DNA of 42,592 nt from Trichococcus ilyis (GCF_900109135.1 NZ_FNYT01000026.1:1-42592), one strand, 5' to 3'; shown: positions 16,583 to 25,140, counted from the first letter of the stretch. Notes: generated from the sequence alone by a model not told the origin. Numbers and translations are program-made.

Positions 16583-18820
16583 TTATTTCTTCAGGATCCG
16601 GATGCTGTTCAGCACTGCCAGCACGGTCACGCCGACATCGGCGAAGACGGCTTCCCACATCGTTGCGACGCCGAATGCACCAAGGATCAGGAACAGACCT
16701 TTGACCGTCATGGCGAAAATGATGTTCTGCCAGACGATTTTGCGCGTTTCCTTGGCCACGTTGATTGCAGTCAAGATTTTGGACGGTTGGTCATCCATGA
16801 TGACGATATCGGCCGCTTCGATCGCGGCGTCGGAACCCAAGCCGCCCATCGCCACGCCGATGTCGGAACGGGCCAGCACCGGAGTATCATTGATGCCGTC
16901 GCCCATGAAGATGACTTTTTCGCCCTTACGTTTGCTTGCCAACACTTGCTCCAGTTTCGTTACTTTGTCCTGTGGAAGCAATTCCGCATATACTTCATCG
17001 ATGCCGATCTCTTTGGCGACCGCTTCGCCTACCGCACGGGAGTCCCCGGTCAGCATGATGGTGCGGATCCCTCTCGCCTTCAGGCCGGCGATCGTGTCCT
17101 TCGCATCCGTTTTGATGGCGTCTGCGATCAGGATGTAGCCGGCATATTTTTTATCCACAGCGATATGCGCAACCGTCCCGGTTTCGGGGGCCTGCGTGTA
17201 TGCGATGCCGAATTTTTCCATCAAACGGTTATTCCCGGCCAGGACCACTTGCCCATCGACGCAGACCTGCAGACCATGGCCCGCTATATCATTGGTATCG
17301 GCGATCCGCTCTTCAGCTATCGGTTTGCCATAGGCTTCTTTGATTGAATCGGCGATCGGGTGGCTCGAGTGCAGTTCCGCATAAGCAGCCAGTTCCAGCA
17401 AACGCTCGGCGGTCAAGTCACCGGCACTCTCGATGCGGGTTACGGCAAATTTGCCTTCCGTCAAGGTGCCGGTCTTGTCCATCACGACCGCTTTGACATC
17501 ATTCAGGCCTTCGAGGAAATTGCTCCCCTTGACGAGGATGCCTTTGCGCGAGGCCGAACCGATGCCGCCGAAGAAGCCGACCGGGATCGAAACGACCAAG
17601 GCGCACGGACAGGAGATGACCAGGAAAATGCTGGACCGGTAAAGCCATTCCTGGAAGCTTTCGCCCGGGAACAACAGCGGCGGCAGCACCGCCAGCAATA
17701 CGGCCGCGATTACGACAATCGGCGTGTAGTAGCGGGCGAATTTGGTGATGAAATTTTCCGTCGGCGCTTTCCGGCCGCTGGCATGCTGCACCAAATCCAA
17801 AATTTTGACGACGGTGGATTCGGCAAAGGGCTTTTCGACGGCAACTTCGATGACGCCGTTTTTGTTGAGGAAGCCGCTCAGAATGCTGTCACCGACTTTG
17901 ACGCTGCGCGGCACCGATTCTCCGGTCAATGCCGAGGTGTCGACAGCGGAGGCTCCGTTCACGATTCTCCCGTCCAGAGGCACTTTTTCGCCGGGACGGA
18001 TCAGGATGATGTCGCCGATTTGGACGGTTTCCGGTGCCACTTTTTCGATGCCGGCAGTTGTTTTTACGTTTGCGTAATCAGGCCGGATGTCCATCAGTTC
18101 GGCGATGGAGCGGCGGGATTTATCGACCGCGATATCCTGGAACAGTTCCCCCAGCTGGTAAAACAGCATGACGGCCACTGCTTCCGGATACTCCTGGATG
18201 TAGAAAGCGCTCAGTGTGGCGATCGTCATCAGGAAGTTTTCGTCGAACAGCTGCCCATTCTTGATGTTCAGAAGCGCATTCCAAACGATGTCGTAACCCG
18301 CAACCAGATACGCGGCCACATACAATGCCAATGAAACCGTTCCGCTGACCGGAGCGAAGATGGCGGCCAGCAAAATCCCGAAGCCGACGACTAGGCGGAG
18401 GAGGGACTTCCGGATTCCGCTCTTATCCCCTGCTCCGTGCGCATGACTGTGGCCATGCCCATGCGCGTGATCCTCGTGATCGGCGTCATGGTCGTGATGG
18501 TTGTGCACATTTTCGGCGTGCTTTCCTTCAGCCGATTGGAGCACAGCGATCGGCAATCCGTCCTCTCCGATAGGCGCACCGCTGCTTTTCAGAGTCGGAC
18601 GGATATCCGGCTCCAGAACGCGAAGCTTTTGTTTCACTTTAGGCAATACTTCAGCCTCGAGTCCCTCTTCGATTTCGATCCGCAGCGTCTTCGTCATGAA
18701 GTTCACATTGCTTTCACGGATCCCTTCTATTTTCGCGATGCCCGCCTCGACTTTGCTGGCGCAATTGGCACAATCCAATTCGTCCAAATACCATTCTACT
18801 TGTTTTACCTTTCCAGACAT
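16583..18820 (-). CDS. Zn2+/Cd2+/Pb2+-exporting P-type ATPase (ZntA/CadA type)
   Basis: A 745-residue P1B-type heavy-metal exporter in the cytoplasmic membrane. An N-terminal HMA domain (DCANCASKVE, CxxC, residues about 14-23) is followed by a histidine-rich linker around residues 108-137 (HNHHDHDADHEDHAHGHGH), then transmembrane helices. It has the actuator TGES, the ion-site motif CPCALV in the membrane, the phosphorylation motif DKTGTLTEG, the HP motif (SSHPIADS), and the hinge GDGINDTPVLA. CPC with a downstream K and D in the last helices is typical of Zn/Cd/Pb specificity. The start has GGGGAGG seven bases upstream. A consensus promoter and an ArsR-type operator lie just upstream, and a terminator follows, so it is a single metal-induced gene. 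Confidence 0.95.
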   Translation of the reverse strand: MSGKVKQVEWYLDELDCANCASKVEAGIAKIEGIRESNVNFMTKTLRIEIEEGLEAEVLPKVKQKLRVLEPDIRPTLKSSGAPIGEDGLPIAVLQSAEGKHAENVHNHHDHDADHEDHAHGHGHSHAHGAGDKSGIRKSLLRLVVGFGILLAAIFAPVSGTVSLALYVAAYLVAGYDIVWNALLNIKNGQLFDENFLMTIATLSAFYIQEYPEAVAVMLFYQLGELFQDIAVDKSRRSIAELMDIRPDYANVKTTAGIEKVAPETVQIGDIILIRPGEKVPLDGRIVNGASAVDTSALTGESVPRSVKVGDSILSGFLNKNGVIEVAVEKPFAESTVVKILDLVQHASGRKAPTENFITKFARYYTPIVVIAAVLLAVLPPLLFPGESFQEWLYRSSIFLVISCPCALVVSIPVGFFGGIGSASRKGILVKGSNFLEGLNDVKAVVMDKTGTLTEGKFAVTRIESAGDLTAERLLELAAYAELHSSHPIADSIKEAYGKPIAEERIADTNDIAGHGLQVCVDGQVVLAGNNRLMEKFGIAYTQAPETGTVAHIAVDKKYAGYILIADAIKTDAKDTIAGLKARGIRTIMLTGDSRAVGEAVAKEIGIDEVYAELLPQDKVTKLEQVLASKRKGEKVIFMGDGINDTPVLARSDIGVAMGGLGSDAAIEAADIVIMDDQPSKILTAINVAKETRKIVWQNIIFAMTVKGLFLILGAFGVATMWEAVFADVGVTVLAVLNSIRILKK

Positions 18821-18885
18821 TCCGATCCCTCCCCGGTTATTTGTCCTGATTTGCATTTATCCGAAAAACGGAATGATTCCGCATT

Positions 18886-18945
18886 ACATATGAACAACCA
18901 TTCATGTGTAACCCATATTATAGCCCTCGTCCATATCCCTGTCAA
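18886..18945 (-). promoter_or_regulatory. Consensus promoter plus ArsR/SmtB-type operator of the metal ATPase
   Basis: On the minus strand the -35 TTGACA (18945-18940), a 17-base spacer and the -10 TATAAT (18922-18917) are all perfect. Just downstream lies the imperfect palindrome ACATGAAT-GGTTG-TTCATATGT with the TGAA-N6-TTCA core (18891-18904) known for zinc and cadmium sensors such as CzrA, CadC and SmtB. Repressor bound there would block the start site. No arsR-family gene is present in the window. Confidence 0.8.
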
Positions 18946-18997
18946 ACAGATGGATCCGTTGCCAAGTTTTCACCGTGCTCCTCCTGTCAGCGTGCGC

Positions 18998-19027
18998 AAA
19001 AAAAGGCCATCTCATTACGAGACAGCC
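18998..19027 (-). terminator. Terminator of the zinc metallopeptidase gene
   Basis: Minus-strand GGC-GTCTC...GAGAT-GCC followed by TTTTTTT. Confidence 0.85.
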
Positions 19028-19042
19028 CCATGACTTCTTTCC

Positions 19043-19924
19043 CTACAGTTCGTCATAGCCGATATTGAATGTATCTCCAGCGCTCAGATCGCCAGTCTCG
19101 AAGCCTTTCGTGAACCAACGCATCCGTTGCTCGGAAGTACCGTGCGTAAAGCTGTCCGGCACGACATAGCCCTGGTACTGTTTCTGCAAGGTATCATCCC
19201 CGACGGCAAAAGCTGCCTGCAAGGCTTCTTCGAAGTCGCCTTCTTCAAGAACCCCCTGATCCTGGACATACCTTGCCCAAACGCCAGCCAGATAATCGGC
19301 CTGCAATTCCAAACGCACATTCAGCTCGTTGTATTCCGTTTCGCTGAGCTGGTTACGGGCGCTCTGTACCTGATCCATGATGCCCAGCAAGTTCTGGACA
19401 TGGTGCCCGACTTCATGGGCGACGACATAGGCCATCGCAAAGTCGCCGGACGCGCCGTACTCCTGCGAAAGCTGATCATAGAAGCTCAAGTCGATATACA
19501 GTTTTTGATCGGCCGGACAATAGAACGGTCCGACCTGGGAGCCGGCCACCCCGCAGGCTGATTGGACCTGACCGCTGAAGAGCACCAATGTCGGCTCGAC
19601 ATACGCCATATTGTTGTTGGCAAATTCCTGTGTCCAGGCATCTTCCGTGTAAGCCAATACGACGGATACGAATTCAGCCATCTCGTCCTCGGTCTTATTG
19701 CTTGTTTCGGTGATGCCTGTCTGCGGTGTTTCAGTCGGCGTACTGCCGCCACCGCCGAACAGGTCGCCGCCACCAAAGAGGGCGATGATGATCATGATGA
19801 TGATCCCAAAGATTCCGCCGCCTGCCATGCCGCTCATGCCCAGACCGCCGCCACCCGTCGAAAAACCGCCACTGCCGCGTCGGTCTTCAACATTCGAACT
19901 TCTCCTTCCACCCTTCCACTTCAT
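19043..19924 (-). CDS. Neutral zinc metallopeptidase (YpfJ family)
   Basis: A 293-residue protein of the YpfJ/KPN_00809 family. The N-terminus is rich in Gly, Arg and Ser (RRSSNVEDRRGSGG), followed by one membrane helix (GIFGIIIMIIIALFGGG, about 37-53) and an extracytoplasmic zinc peptidase domain. The domain has VVAHEVGHHVQNLLG (HExxH, about residue 167), the cysteines in SACGVAG and FYCPADQ, and the family's ELQADYLAGVWA, whose Glu is a likely third ligand. The C-terminal GTSEQRMRWFTKGFETGD is also conserved. Substrates are unknown. The start has GGAGG seven bases upstream. A TATAAT lies at 20031-20026 on the minus strand, giving a leader of about 100 bases. Confidence 0.92.
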   Translation of the reverse strand: MKWKGGRRSSNVEDRRGSGGFSTGGGGLGMSGMAGGGIFGIIIMIIIALFGGGDLFGGGGSTPTETPQTGITETSNKTEDEMAEFVSVVLAYTEDAWTQEFANNNMAYVEPTLVLFSGQVQSACGVAGSQVGPFYCPADQKLYIDLSFYDQLSQEYGASGDFAMAYVVAHEVGHHVQNLLGIMDQVQSARNQLSETEYNELNVRLELQADYLAGVWARYVQDQGVLEEGDFEEALQAAFAVGDDTLQKQYQGYVVPDSFTHGTSEQRMRWFTKGFETGDLSAGDTFNIGYDEL

Positions 19925-20159
19925 AAGGATACCTCCAATATTCTATTTTTCGCATCGGTGGCTGAAGTTCAGCAAATTCATCTGACCTTTGCCCCAATCC
20001 GAAAATCGATTGCTTTGATACACTCATTATATAGTATGTGCGGATAATTTAAAAAAAATACACCTGAAGCGGCTCGTTTCCGAAGCGGATTCTGCTTCCA
20101 ATAATGCTGCAAGATACCCTACAACTCCATTTATCGGAGGACTGCAAAAAAAGAGAGCA

Positions 20160-20265
20160 GGACAGAACGCGTTTAGCTCCGGACCACTGGAGCGAACAAG
20201 CGCAGAATGGCTGCAGGCCATTCGAGCATTGTTCGTGAAGTGGAGCCAGGGGCTGCGTTCTGTCC
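20160..20265. repeat. 106-base nested palindrome
   Basis: Five nested stems can be paired by eye: GGACAGAACGC/GCGTTCTGTCC (20160-20170 with 20255-20265), GCTCC/GGAGC, CCACT/AGTGG, CGAACAA/TTGTTCG (20193-20199 with 20229-20235) and GAATGG/CCATTC, with loop CTGCAGG. It has no open reading frame. It lies in a 404-base gap, upstream of the metallopeptidase promoter. It could be a structured RNA, or a small non-autonomous palindromic repeat of the kind scattered in Lactobacillales. Confidence 0.7.
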
Positions 20266-20293
20266 CGCGTTTACGCACACTATGTTCGGATAC

Positions 20294-20325
20294 AAAAAGA
20301 GACTGGGAGTTTAGTCCCAGTCTCT
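20294..20325 (-). terminator. Terminator of the TIM-barrel/DUF975 genes
   Basis: Minus-strand AGAGACTGGGACT...AGTCTCTTTTT type hairpin with a short loop. Confidence 0.9.
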
Positions 20326-20328
20326 TGC

Positions 20329-21078
20329 CTAATCTTTATGCTCTTCCAGATTTTCGACTTCTTCGATTGTCAAGCCCTGGTGTTCCTGCATGTAGCGTTC
20401 TTTTTCTTTGTTGCGGTACTTGTCCATCTTGCGGCGGAACAGTTCGCCGTTGGAAGGAGGCGTCCAGCTGATGGCATTAGCCCCCGCATCAATCGCCGCC
20501 AAGATGGTTTCATCCGTCGGGCCGCCCGTCGCAATGATCGGAACATCCGGGAAATTTTCGCGGATGCGGCTCACGATGTAGGCCGTGTCCTTCCCGCCGC
20601 TGACGTTGAGGATATCGACGCCGGCATCCAGCCGGGCTTGGATATCCATGTATTCCGTCACGATGGTGCAGACGATCGGGATATCGACCGCTTCTTCGAT
20701 CTGTTTGATCGTTTCGATCGGAGTCGGCGCGTTGACGACGACCGCCAAGGAGCCTTGCGCCTCCGAAAACAAGGAAATATTGGCGCTGCGTTTGCCTTGG
20801 GTCGTCCCGCCGCCGACACCGGACAGAATCGGAATCGTTGAGACATTCGCGATACTTTGGATGACCGCCGGATGCGGGGTAAATGGATAAACCGCGATGA
20901 CGGCATCCGCATCGTTGTTCAGGATGATCGCGATATCCGTCGTAAAAATCAGGGATTTGATCCGTTTCCCGAAAATCCGGATACCGGAGCAGTTCCGAAT
21001 CACGCTAGGAACTTGGACCGTGTCACTGCGCAAATCGGTTGTGATGCTGGGTGCTTCCCGTTTGACTCTTGGTTCCAT
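20329..21078 (-). CDS. TIM-barrel protein of unknown specificity
   Basis: A 249-residue soluble protein with a (beta/alpha)8 pattern: DAVIAVYPFTPHP, IPILSGVGGGTT, SLAVVVNAPTPIETIKQIEEAVDIPIVCTIV, AGVDILNVSGGKDTAYIV and the phosphate-binding end VPIIATGGPTDETILAAIDAGANAISWTPPS. This resembles KDPG-aldolase, ThiE and NanE-like barrels, and homologues in lactic acid bacteria are usually labelled only hydrolase or hypothetical. The last 40 residues are charged and helical (RRKMDKYRNKEKERYMQEH). The start is supported by AAAGGAG seven bases upstream. It follows the DUF975 gene by 44 bases on the same strand and shares its terminator. Confidence 0.75.
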   Translation of the reverse strand: MEPRVKREAPSITTDLRSDTVQVPSVIRNCSGIRIFGKRIKSLIFTTDIAIILNNDADAVIAVYPFTPHPAVIQSIANVSTIPILSGVGGGTTQGKRSANISLFSEAQGSLAVVVNAPTPIETIKQIEEAVDIPIVCTIVTEYMDIQARLDAGVDILNVSGGKDTAYIVSRIRENFPDVPIIATGGPTDETILAAIDAGANAISWTPPSNGELFRRKMDKYRNKEKERYMQEHQGLTIEEVENLEEHKD

Positions 21079-21122
21079 TGTTTCGCTCCTTTACTGAAAA
21101 ATGTGTCGAAATCTACGGCAAA

Positions 21123-21950
21123 TCAGCCGATGCTGAGGTTTTCTTCCTTCAGGACTTCCGAATAGAACACTGCGCGTGCGGCTTTTCTTCTTGGCTCCAC
21201 GATGAAGGTCAGGATTCCGAAAATCGCGAAAGCCGCCAGCATCAACCCTACCAGCAATAACGCTTGGTACAATAACGCATCGGAATCAGCGTTCGCCGCT
21301 CCGGCATACATCGAAAACGCGGAGACCCCGATCCCCAAGAAAAGCGCAACCGGAATCAGGTAGACGACCAGATAGGAAAGATCCAATTGGAAAAGCCTCA
21401 TCTTCTTGCCTCTCATGAAGGCTTCACTCTGCCTCAGGATGTCCGTCGTCTTCATATCCGGATTATCAAAATAGATGAAGTTGGACAATGCCAAGGAATA
21501 GAGCTTCATGATGCCCGGTATGACGAGCAGCACGGACCATAAAATGACGTAGACGGCCTGCAGCGCAAGCACGCCCAACGTTTTGGACAGCTGATTTTCG
21601 AACGGTTTGACCAGATGGCCTGCCGAAAGCGGCGTCCCGTCCAGCATATCCAGGTAGCCCCACTCATTCCCCATCTGCATGGAGCCGATGATCAGCGCCA
21701 CGATGATTGAAAGAACCACATTCAGGGTCGTCTGGAACGGCGAATACTGCATCGAGAAGACAGAATCCCAATTCGGCAAGGTTTCTCCTGTCATCCGCAT
21801 GTTCAAGGCGCTCTCTCCGGTCAACGTCCTGACCACCGATTGCAGCACGCTGTTCGCGATCGTGATGAGGATCAGGTTGATGACTGCCATTTTATAATTG
21901 CCGCGTAGATATTCTCGAGCTGTGGATCTGATTTCTTTGTTCGTTAGCAT
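21123..21950 (-). CDS. DUF975 family membrane protein
   Basis: A 275-residue integral membrane protein typical of the DUF975 family of Firmicutes. It begins LTNKEIRSTAREYLRGNYKMAV and has about six hydrophobic segments, a GNEWGYLDMLDG loop, IPGIMKLYSLALSNFIYFDNPDM and ILRQSEAFMRGKKMRLFQLDLSYLVVYLIPV. Its function is unknown. The start is ATG at 21950 preceded by AAGGGG; the open frame continues 19 codons upstream without a ribosome site. A TATACT at 21993-21988 may be its -10 box, with TTGCAA 15 bases upstream. Its frame ends 44 bases before the TIM-barrel gene, so the two are probably co-transcribed. Confidence 0.85.
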   Translation of the reverse strand: MLTNKEIRSTAREYLRGNYKMAVINLILITIANSVLQSVVRTLTGESALNMRMTGETLPNWDSVFSMQYSPFQTTLNVVLSIIVALIIGSMQMGNEWGYLDMLDGTPLSAGHLVKPFENQLSKTLGVLALQAVYVILWSVLLVIPGIMKLYSLALSNFIYFDNPDMKTTDILRQSEAFMRGKKMRLFQLDLSYLVVYLIPVALFLGIGVSAFSMYAGAANADSDALLYQALLLVGLMLAAFAIFGILTFIVEPRRKAARAVFYSEVLKEENLSIG

Positions 21951-22057
21951 ATAATTATGACCACCCCTTACAAATTTCGATAACTTTAGTATACCATAAT
22001 TGAACAATTTGCAACGCTTTCAGATAATTGCCTTTCATTTATTTCCTTAACAATCCG

Positions 22058-22441
22058 TCAGCGTTCGTGTTCGTCGACTTTCGCTCCGCAATTCGGGCAA
22101 AAATGCGCGCCTTGCGGATAGGAGGCACCACAGTTCGGACATCTGCCCTCAATCGGTTCGCCTGTCTGGTACAGTTGCAGATCGCTTTCCCGGATCGAGA
22201 CCGTTTCCTTCCGTTCGATCGCTTTGCCGATTTTCGGATCAAGCAAATACCACGTGTCGCAACAGGTCGTACGGACGAGATATTTTTTCCCGAAGCTGAG
22301 AATCGGAATGAAAAAAAGCCGGAAACGATTGCCCACGAGATAGACTTCATAGCGTCCAAAATGGCCGCAGCGGCTGCATGTGATCGTCTGGCTGTATTCA
22401 AGTTGCTTGCGGAACGGCAACACGTCAAAAAATAAAAACAT
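22058..22441 (-). CDS. Zinc-ribbon protein
   Basis: A 127-residue protein with two likely zinc-binding regions: TCSRCGHFG near residue 21 with CC at about 61-62, and the C-terminal zinc ribbon CPNCGASYPQGAHFCPNCGAKV (about 100-121). Between them is a hydrophobic strand-rich stretch (VGNRFRLFFIPILSFGKKYLV). No enzyme motif was seen; it may be an adaptor or nucleic acid-binding protein. Its ATG overlaps the stop of the macrodomain gene (TGATG), and AAAGGGG lies ten bases upstream, so the pair is translationally coupled. Confidence 0.75.
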   Translation of the reverse strand: MFLFFDVLPFRKQLEYSQTITCSRCGHFGRYEVYLVGNRFRLFFIPILSFGKKYLVRTTCCDTWYLLDPKIGKAIERKETVSIRESDLQLYQTGEPIEGRCPNCGASYPQGAHFCPNCGAKVDEHER

Positions 22442-22992
22442 CAATCGGTTCCCCTTTCTGATTCTTCGAATGCCTGCTCGTATGCACGAAACGTCGCATC
22501 GTCAAAGCAAACGAAAGTGATTTCAGTGATGATCGTCTGCGGATGGTTTTCCGAGTATGTTCGGACGGTCCCGACAGCGATTGCGGTCGCCCGATCCAGC
22601 GGGTAGCCGTAAATGCCGGTGCTGATCGCCGGAAAGGCAAGCGTGCGGATTCCGTTGGCCTCCGCCAATTCCAACGACTTTTGGTAGCATGATGCCAGCA
22701 ATTCCGCTTCGCCGTGCGTTCCGCCCCGCCAGACCGGACCGACCGTATGGATGACATGAGCCGCCTTGAGCCGGAAGCCTGGCGTCAATTTTGCGTCGCC
22801 GGTACGGCATCCGTTCAAAAGGCGGCACGCAGCCAGCAGTTCCGGCCCGGCGGCGCGGTGGATAGCCCCGTCGACGCCGCCTCCGCCGAGCAGGCTTTCG
22901 TTGGCGGCATTGACGATGGCATCGACTTCGCAGCGGGTGATGTCCCCTTTTGCCAAGCGCAAATTCGTTTGATTGATCTGCAAATCTTTCAT
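22441..22992 (-). CDS. Macrodomain protein (ADP-ribose/O-acetyl-ADP-ribose hydrolase type)
   Basis: A 183-residue single macrodomain of the YmdB/MacroD type. It shows [39 protein letters not shown] (residues about 11-50), with the Asn-Ala-Ala-Asn and [10 protein letters not shown] motifs that bind ADP-ribose and place the catalytic water, then [20 protein letters not shown] (about 122-141), the second phosphate loop. Such enzymes cleave O-acetyl-ADP-ribose, the product of sirtuins, or remove ADP-ribose from proteins. The start is ATG at 22992 with GGGAGG seven bases upstream. It overlaps the zinc-ribbon gene. A sirtuin gene lies elsewhere in this window, which may be only chance. Confidence 0.92.
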   Translation of the reverse strand: MKDLQINQTNLRLAKGDITRCEVDAIVNAANESLLGGGGVDGAIHRAAGPELLAACRLLNGCRTGDAKLTPGFRLKAAHVIHTVGPVWRGGTHGEAELLASCYQKSLELAEANGIRTLAFPAISTGIYGYPLDRATAIAVGTVRTYSENHPQTIITEITFVCFDDATFRAYEQAFEESERGTD

Positions 22993-23181
22993 TTCGATTC
23001 CTCCCTCAGAACCCATTCAGTCTGGACATTTCGACAAGTACACTTTAACAAAATTCCGGCGGATTATCCATTTGGCCGAATCATCCAAAACGGTCGGCTA
23101 CGCGCGGTCGCTCCGCTAGACTTTTGCGAAAAAAAGGAATTAAATGAAGGTGACGAAATACACGGAAGGAAGGTTTTCGAA

Positions 23182-24387
23182 ATGGCGGACAACCAGAACA
23201 AGCATAAAAGGATCCTCGGTGTCGAAAGCAATATTTTCTTTGTCGGCTTGACCAGTTTCCTGACGGATACGACGACAAAGATGGTCTACAGCATCCTGCC
23301 ATTGTTCCTGACGACATTGGGAGCTTCGAAAACGGAAATTTCCCTGATTGAGGGGATTGCCGAAAGCACCGCTTCGGTCCTGAAGTCGCTGTCCGGCTGG
23401 TGGAGCGACAAAATCGGCCGCAACAAACCGTTCATGATCATCGGCTACGGCATCACCGCCATCCTTTCCCCGCTGTTCGCTTTCGTTGCAACCCCGCTGC
23501 AGGTCCTCACGATCCGCTTCATCGAACGCGTCGGCAAAGGCATCCGCACGGCGCCCCGTGACAGCCTTGTAGCCGGATCTTCTGAGGAAAACAACAATGC
23601 CGGCCTGAATTTCGGCTTCCATAAGGCGATGGACAACAGCGGCGCCATCGTCGGTCCGCTGATCGCCTTTGCCGTATTGGCTGCCTTCCCCGGCGATTAT
23701 CGGCGCGTCTTCCTGATTGCAGCCATCCCGGGATTGCTGGGGCTGCTGTCGATCATCTTCTTTGTGAAAGAAGCCAAACGCGCCAAGTCGGAGCGGCTCG
23801 GGAAATTGGCTTTCCGCGATTTCCCTAAGGATTTCTATCTGTTTCTGCTGATCGTCTTTCTTTTCACGCTGGGGAACTCGACGGATGCCTTGCTCCTGAT
23901 CAAGGCAAGTGACGTCGGCGTCAGCGATGCCTTCATCCCGATCATGTACCTGGTGTTCAATACTGTTTCGGTCGCCTTCTCCGTACCGCTCGGGAAATTA
24001 TCCGACAAAATCGGCCGCAAACGCATCATCATCGGCGGCTATCTGATGTTCGCGCTGATCTATTTCGGATTCGGCAAAGCCGCTACTCCGCTTGCGATCG
24101 TCATCCTGTTCGCTTTTTACGGACTTTACAGCGCCGCGACGGACGGCATCCAGAAAGCGTTGGTCTCCGACATCATCGGCAAGGAAAAGAAAGGCACCGG
24201 ACTGGGCCTTTATAATGCACTTCTGGGAATGACGCTGCTTCCGGCCAGCCTGATCGGCGGCTGGCTCTATGATACGTTCAACAATCGGGTGCCTTTCTAC
24301 TTCGGTGCGGTCACTGCCTTGCTTTCGGCATTTTTGATGTTTCTTTTCTATCGACGCGGGAAACGCAACGAGGAAAACCGTGCTTAA
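23182..24387 (+). CDS. MFS transporter
   Basis: A 401-residue protein with about twelve hydrophobic segments. MFS motif A appears twice: SGWWSDKIGRNKPFMIIGY (about residue 75) and GKLSDKIGRKRIIIGGY (about 275). VGKGIRTAPRDSLVAGS and GFHKAMDNSGAIVGPL are distinctive of a subgroup of uncharacterised MFS proteins widespread in anaerobes and Firmicutes. The substrate is unknown. The start is ATG at 23182 with GAAGG-AAGG eight bases upstream; the open frame before it runs antisense to the macrodomain gene and is not coding. It is transcribed divergently from the macrodomain gene, with 190 bases between them. Confidence 0.85.
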   Translation: MADNQNKHKRILGVESNIFFVGLTSFLTDTTTKMVYSILPLFLTTLGASKTEISLIEGIAESTASVLKSLSGWWSDKIGRNKPFMIIGYGITAILSPLFAFVATPLQVLTIRFIERVGKGIRTAPRDSLVAGSSEENNNAGLNFGFHKAMDNSGAIVGPLIAFAVLAAFPGDYRRVFLIAAIPGLLGLLSIIFFVKEAKRAKSERLGKLAFRDFPKDFYLFLLIVFLFTLGNSTDALLLIKASDVGVSDAFIPIMYLVFNTVSVAFSVPLGKLSDKIGRKRIIIGGYLMFALIYFGFGKAATPLAIVILFAFYGLYSAATDGIQKALVSDIIGKEKKGTGLGLYNALLGMTLLPASLIGGWLYDTFNNRVPFYFGAVTALLSAFLMFLFYRRGKRNEENRA

Positions 24388-24446
24388 TGAAGCGCTGCAT
24401 ACGAATCGTTCGGGTTTGCGAAGGAGACGGCGACAGCGAAGGCAGT

Positions 24447-24590
24447 CCCCGCCTAAACGGTTTTGACGGGGAATCTCGTGTCGTGCGTAGCTGTGTTTCC
24501 CCGCCAAGCTGATTTTGGCGGGGAGACTGAGTAGGATTCGAACTGTGTTTCCCCGCCAGCAAGGTTTTGGCGGGCTAATTCTGATCAGAA
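24447..24590. repeat. Intergenic repeat array: three units with 52-base period
   Basis: CCCCGCC starts at 24447, 24499 and 24551, exactly 52 bases apart each time. Each unit forms a hairpin of the type CCCCGCCAA...TTTTGGCGGGG and is followed by a diverged spacer ending in CTGTGTTT. The array fills the space between the MFS gene and the terminator of the ydbC-like gene. No coding potential was seen. Confidence 0.85.
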
Positions 24591-24605
24591 GTGCAGTGCC
24601 CGAAC

Positions 24606-24664
24606 AAAAGGGCTGCACCGCACGTTCATGTTGGTTTCGCCAACCCGTACGTGCGGTGCAGCCT
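24606..24664 (-). terminator. Terminator of the ydbC-like gene
   Basis: A long hairpin GAGGCTGCACCGCACGT...ACGTGCGGTGCAGCCC with a T-run on the minus strand. The stem is about 17 base pairs with an inner GGTTGGC/GCCAACC-like part. Confidence 0.85.
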
Positions 24665-24670
24665 CTTTGG

Positions 24671-24880
24671 TTATTTCAGCAGTTTGGCGAGGGCCGCCAT
24701 CTCTTCTTCGCTGAACGTCAATCCTTTGCCCATCTTTTCGTGGTTGGGACTCCATTCGCGGATGTCGTATTTTGGCGGCCGGCCGTTCCAGCTGACCAAG
24801 TTCAATTCTTTCGTCCAACCTTTTGCGGATGTGGACAGTACGCCGAGTTCTTCGACGATTTCAAAGGTGATGTCTGCCAT
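24671..24880 (-). CDS. PC4/YdbC-type ssDNA-binding protein
   Basis: A 69-residue protein with the YdbC (PC4/p15 coactivator-like) pattern: FEIVEELGVLSTSAKGWTKELNLVSWNGRPPKYDIREWSPNHEKMGKGLTFSEEEM. The WTKELNLVSWNG and KYDIREW segments are the family signature. PC4-like proteins dimerise and bind single-stranded DNA; Lactococcus YdbC has this fold. The full family length is present. Ribosome site AAAGGA lies about nine bases before the ATG. It is monocistronic with a strong terminator. Confidence 0.9.
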   Translation of the reverse strand: MADITFEIVEELGVLSTSAKGWTKELNLVSWNGRPPKYDIREWSPNHEKMGKGLTFSEEEMAALAKLLK

Positions 24881-25069
24881 AGGGAGGATCCTTTCTTTTT
24901 TCGAATGTGTGGACTGCCGCCTGGTCGGCCTTCGGATCGGCAGCTTACCCCTTCATTATAACGCAAATTGCGGTGCATTAGAAATATCCGCGGACTATTG
25001 AAAGACGCGTTTTTGTTTTTGTTTTGGGCCGGTCTGGAGTTCGTGTCGGTCGTTCCGAACGCTTCTCCC

Positions 25070-25140
25070 GGCTTCCAGTCGACAGATGGTTGGTCTCTCG
25101 GGTATTCAAAGTGCCATCCTGGGCTTCCAGTCGACAGATG
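25070..25140. repeat. Direct repeat of 19 bases with 52-base period
   Basis: GGCTTCCAGTCGACAGATG occurs perfectly at 25070-25088 and 25122-25140. It lies in the 351-base gap between the ydbC-like gene and the terminator of the yxe-like operon. The rest of that gap shows no gene. Confidence 0.85.

Noticed and set aside
24447-24590. CRISPR array
   Set aside because: There are only three units, the repeats form long imperfect stems, the spacers are related to each other, and no cas genes are present.
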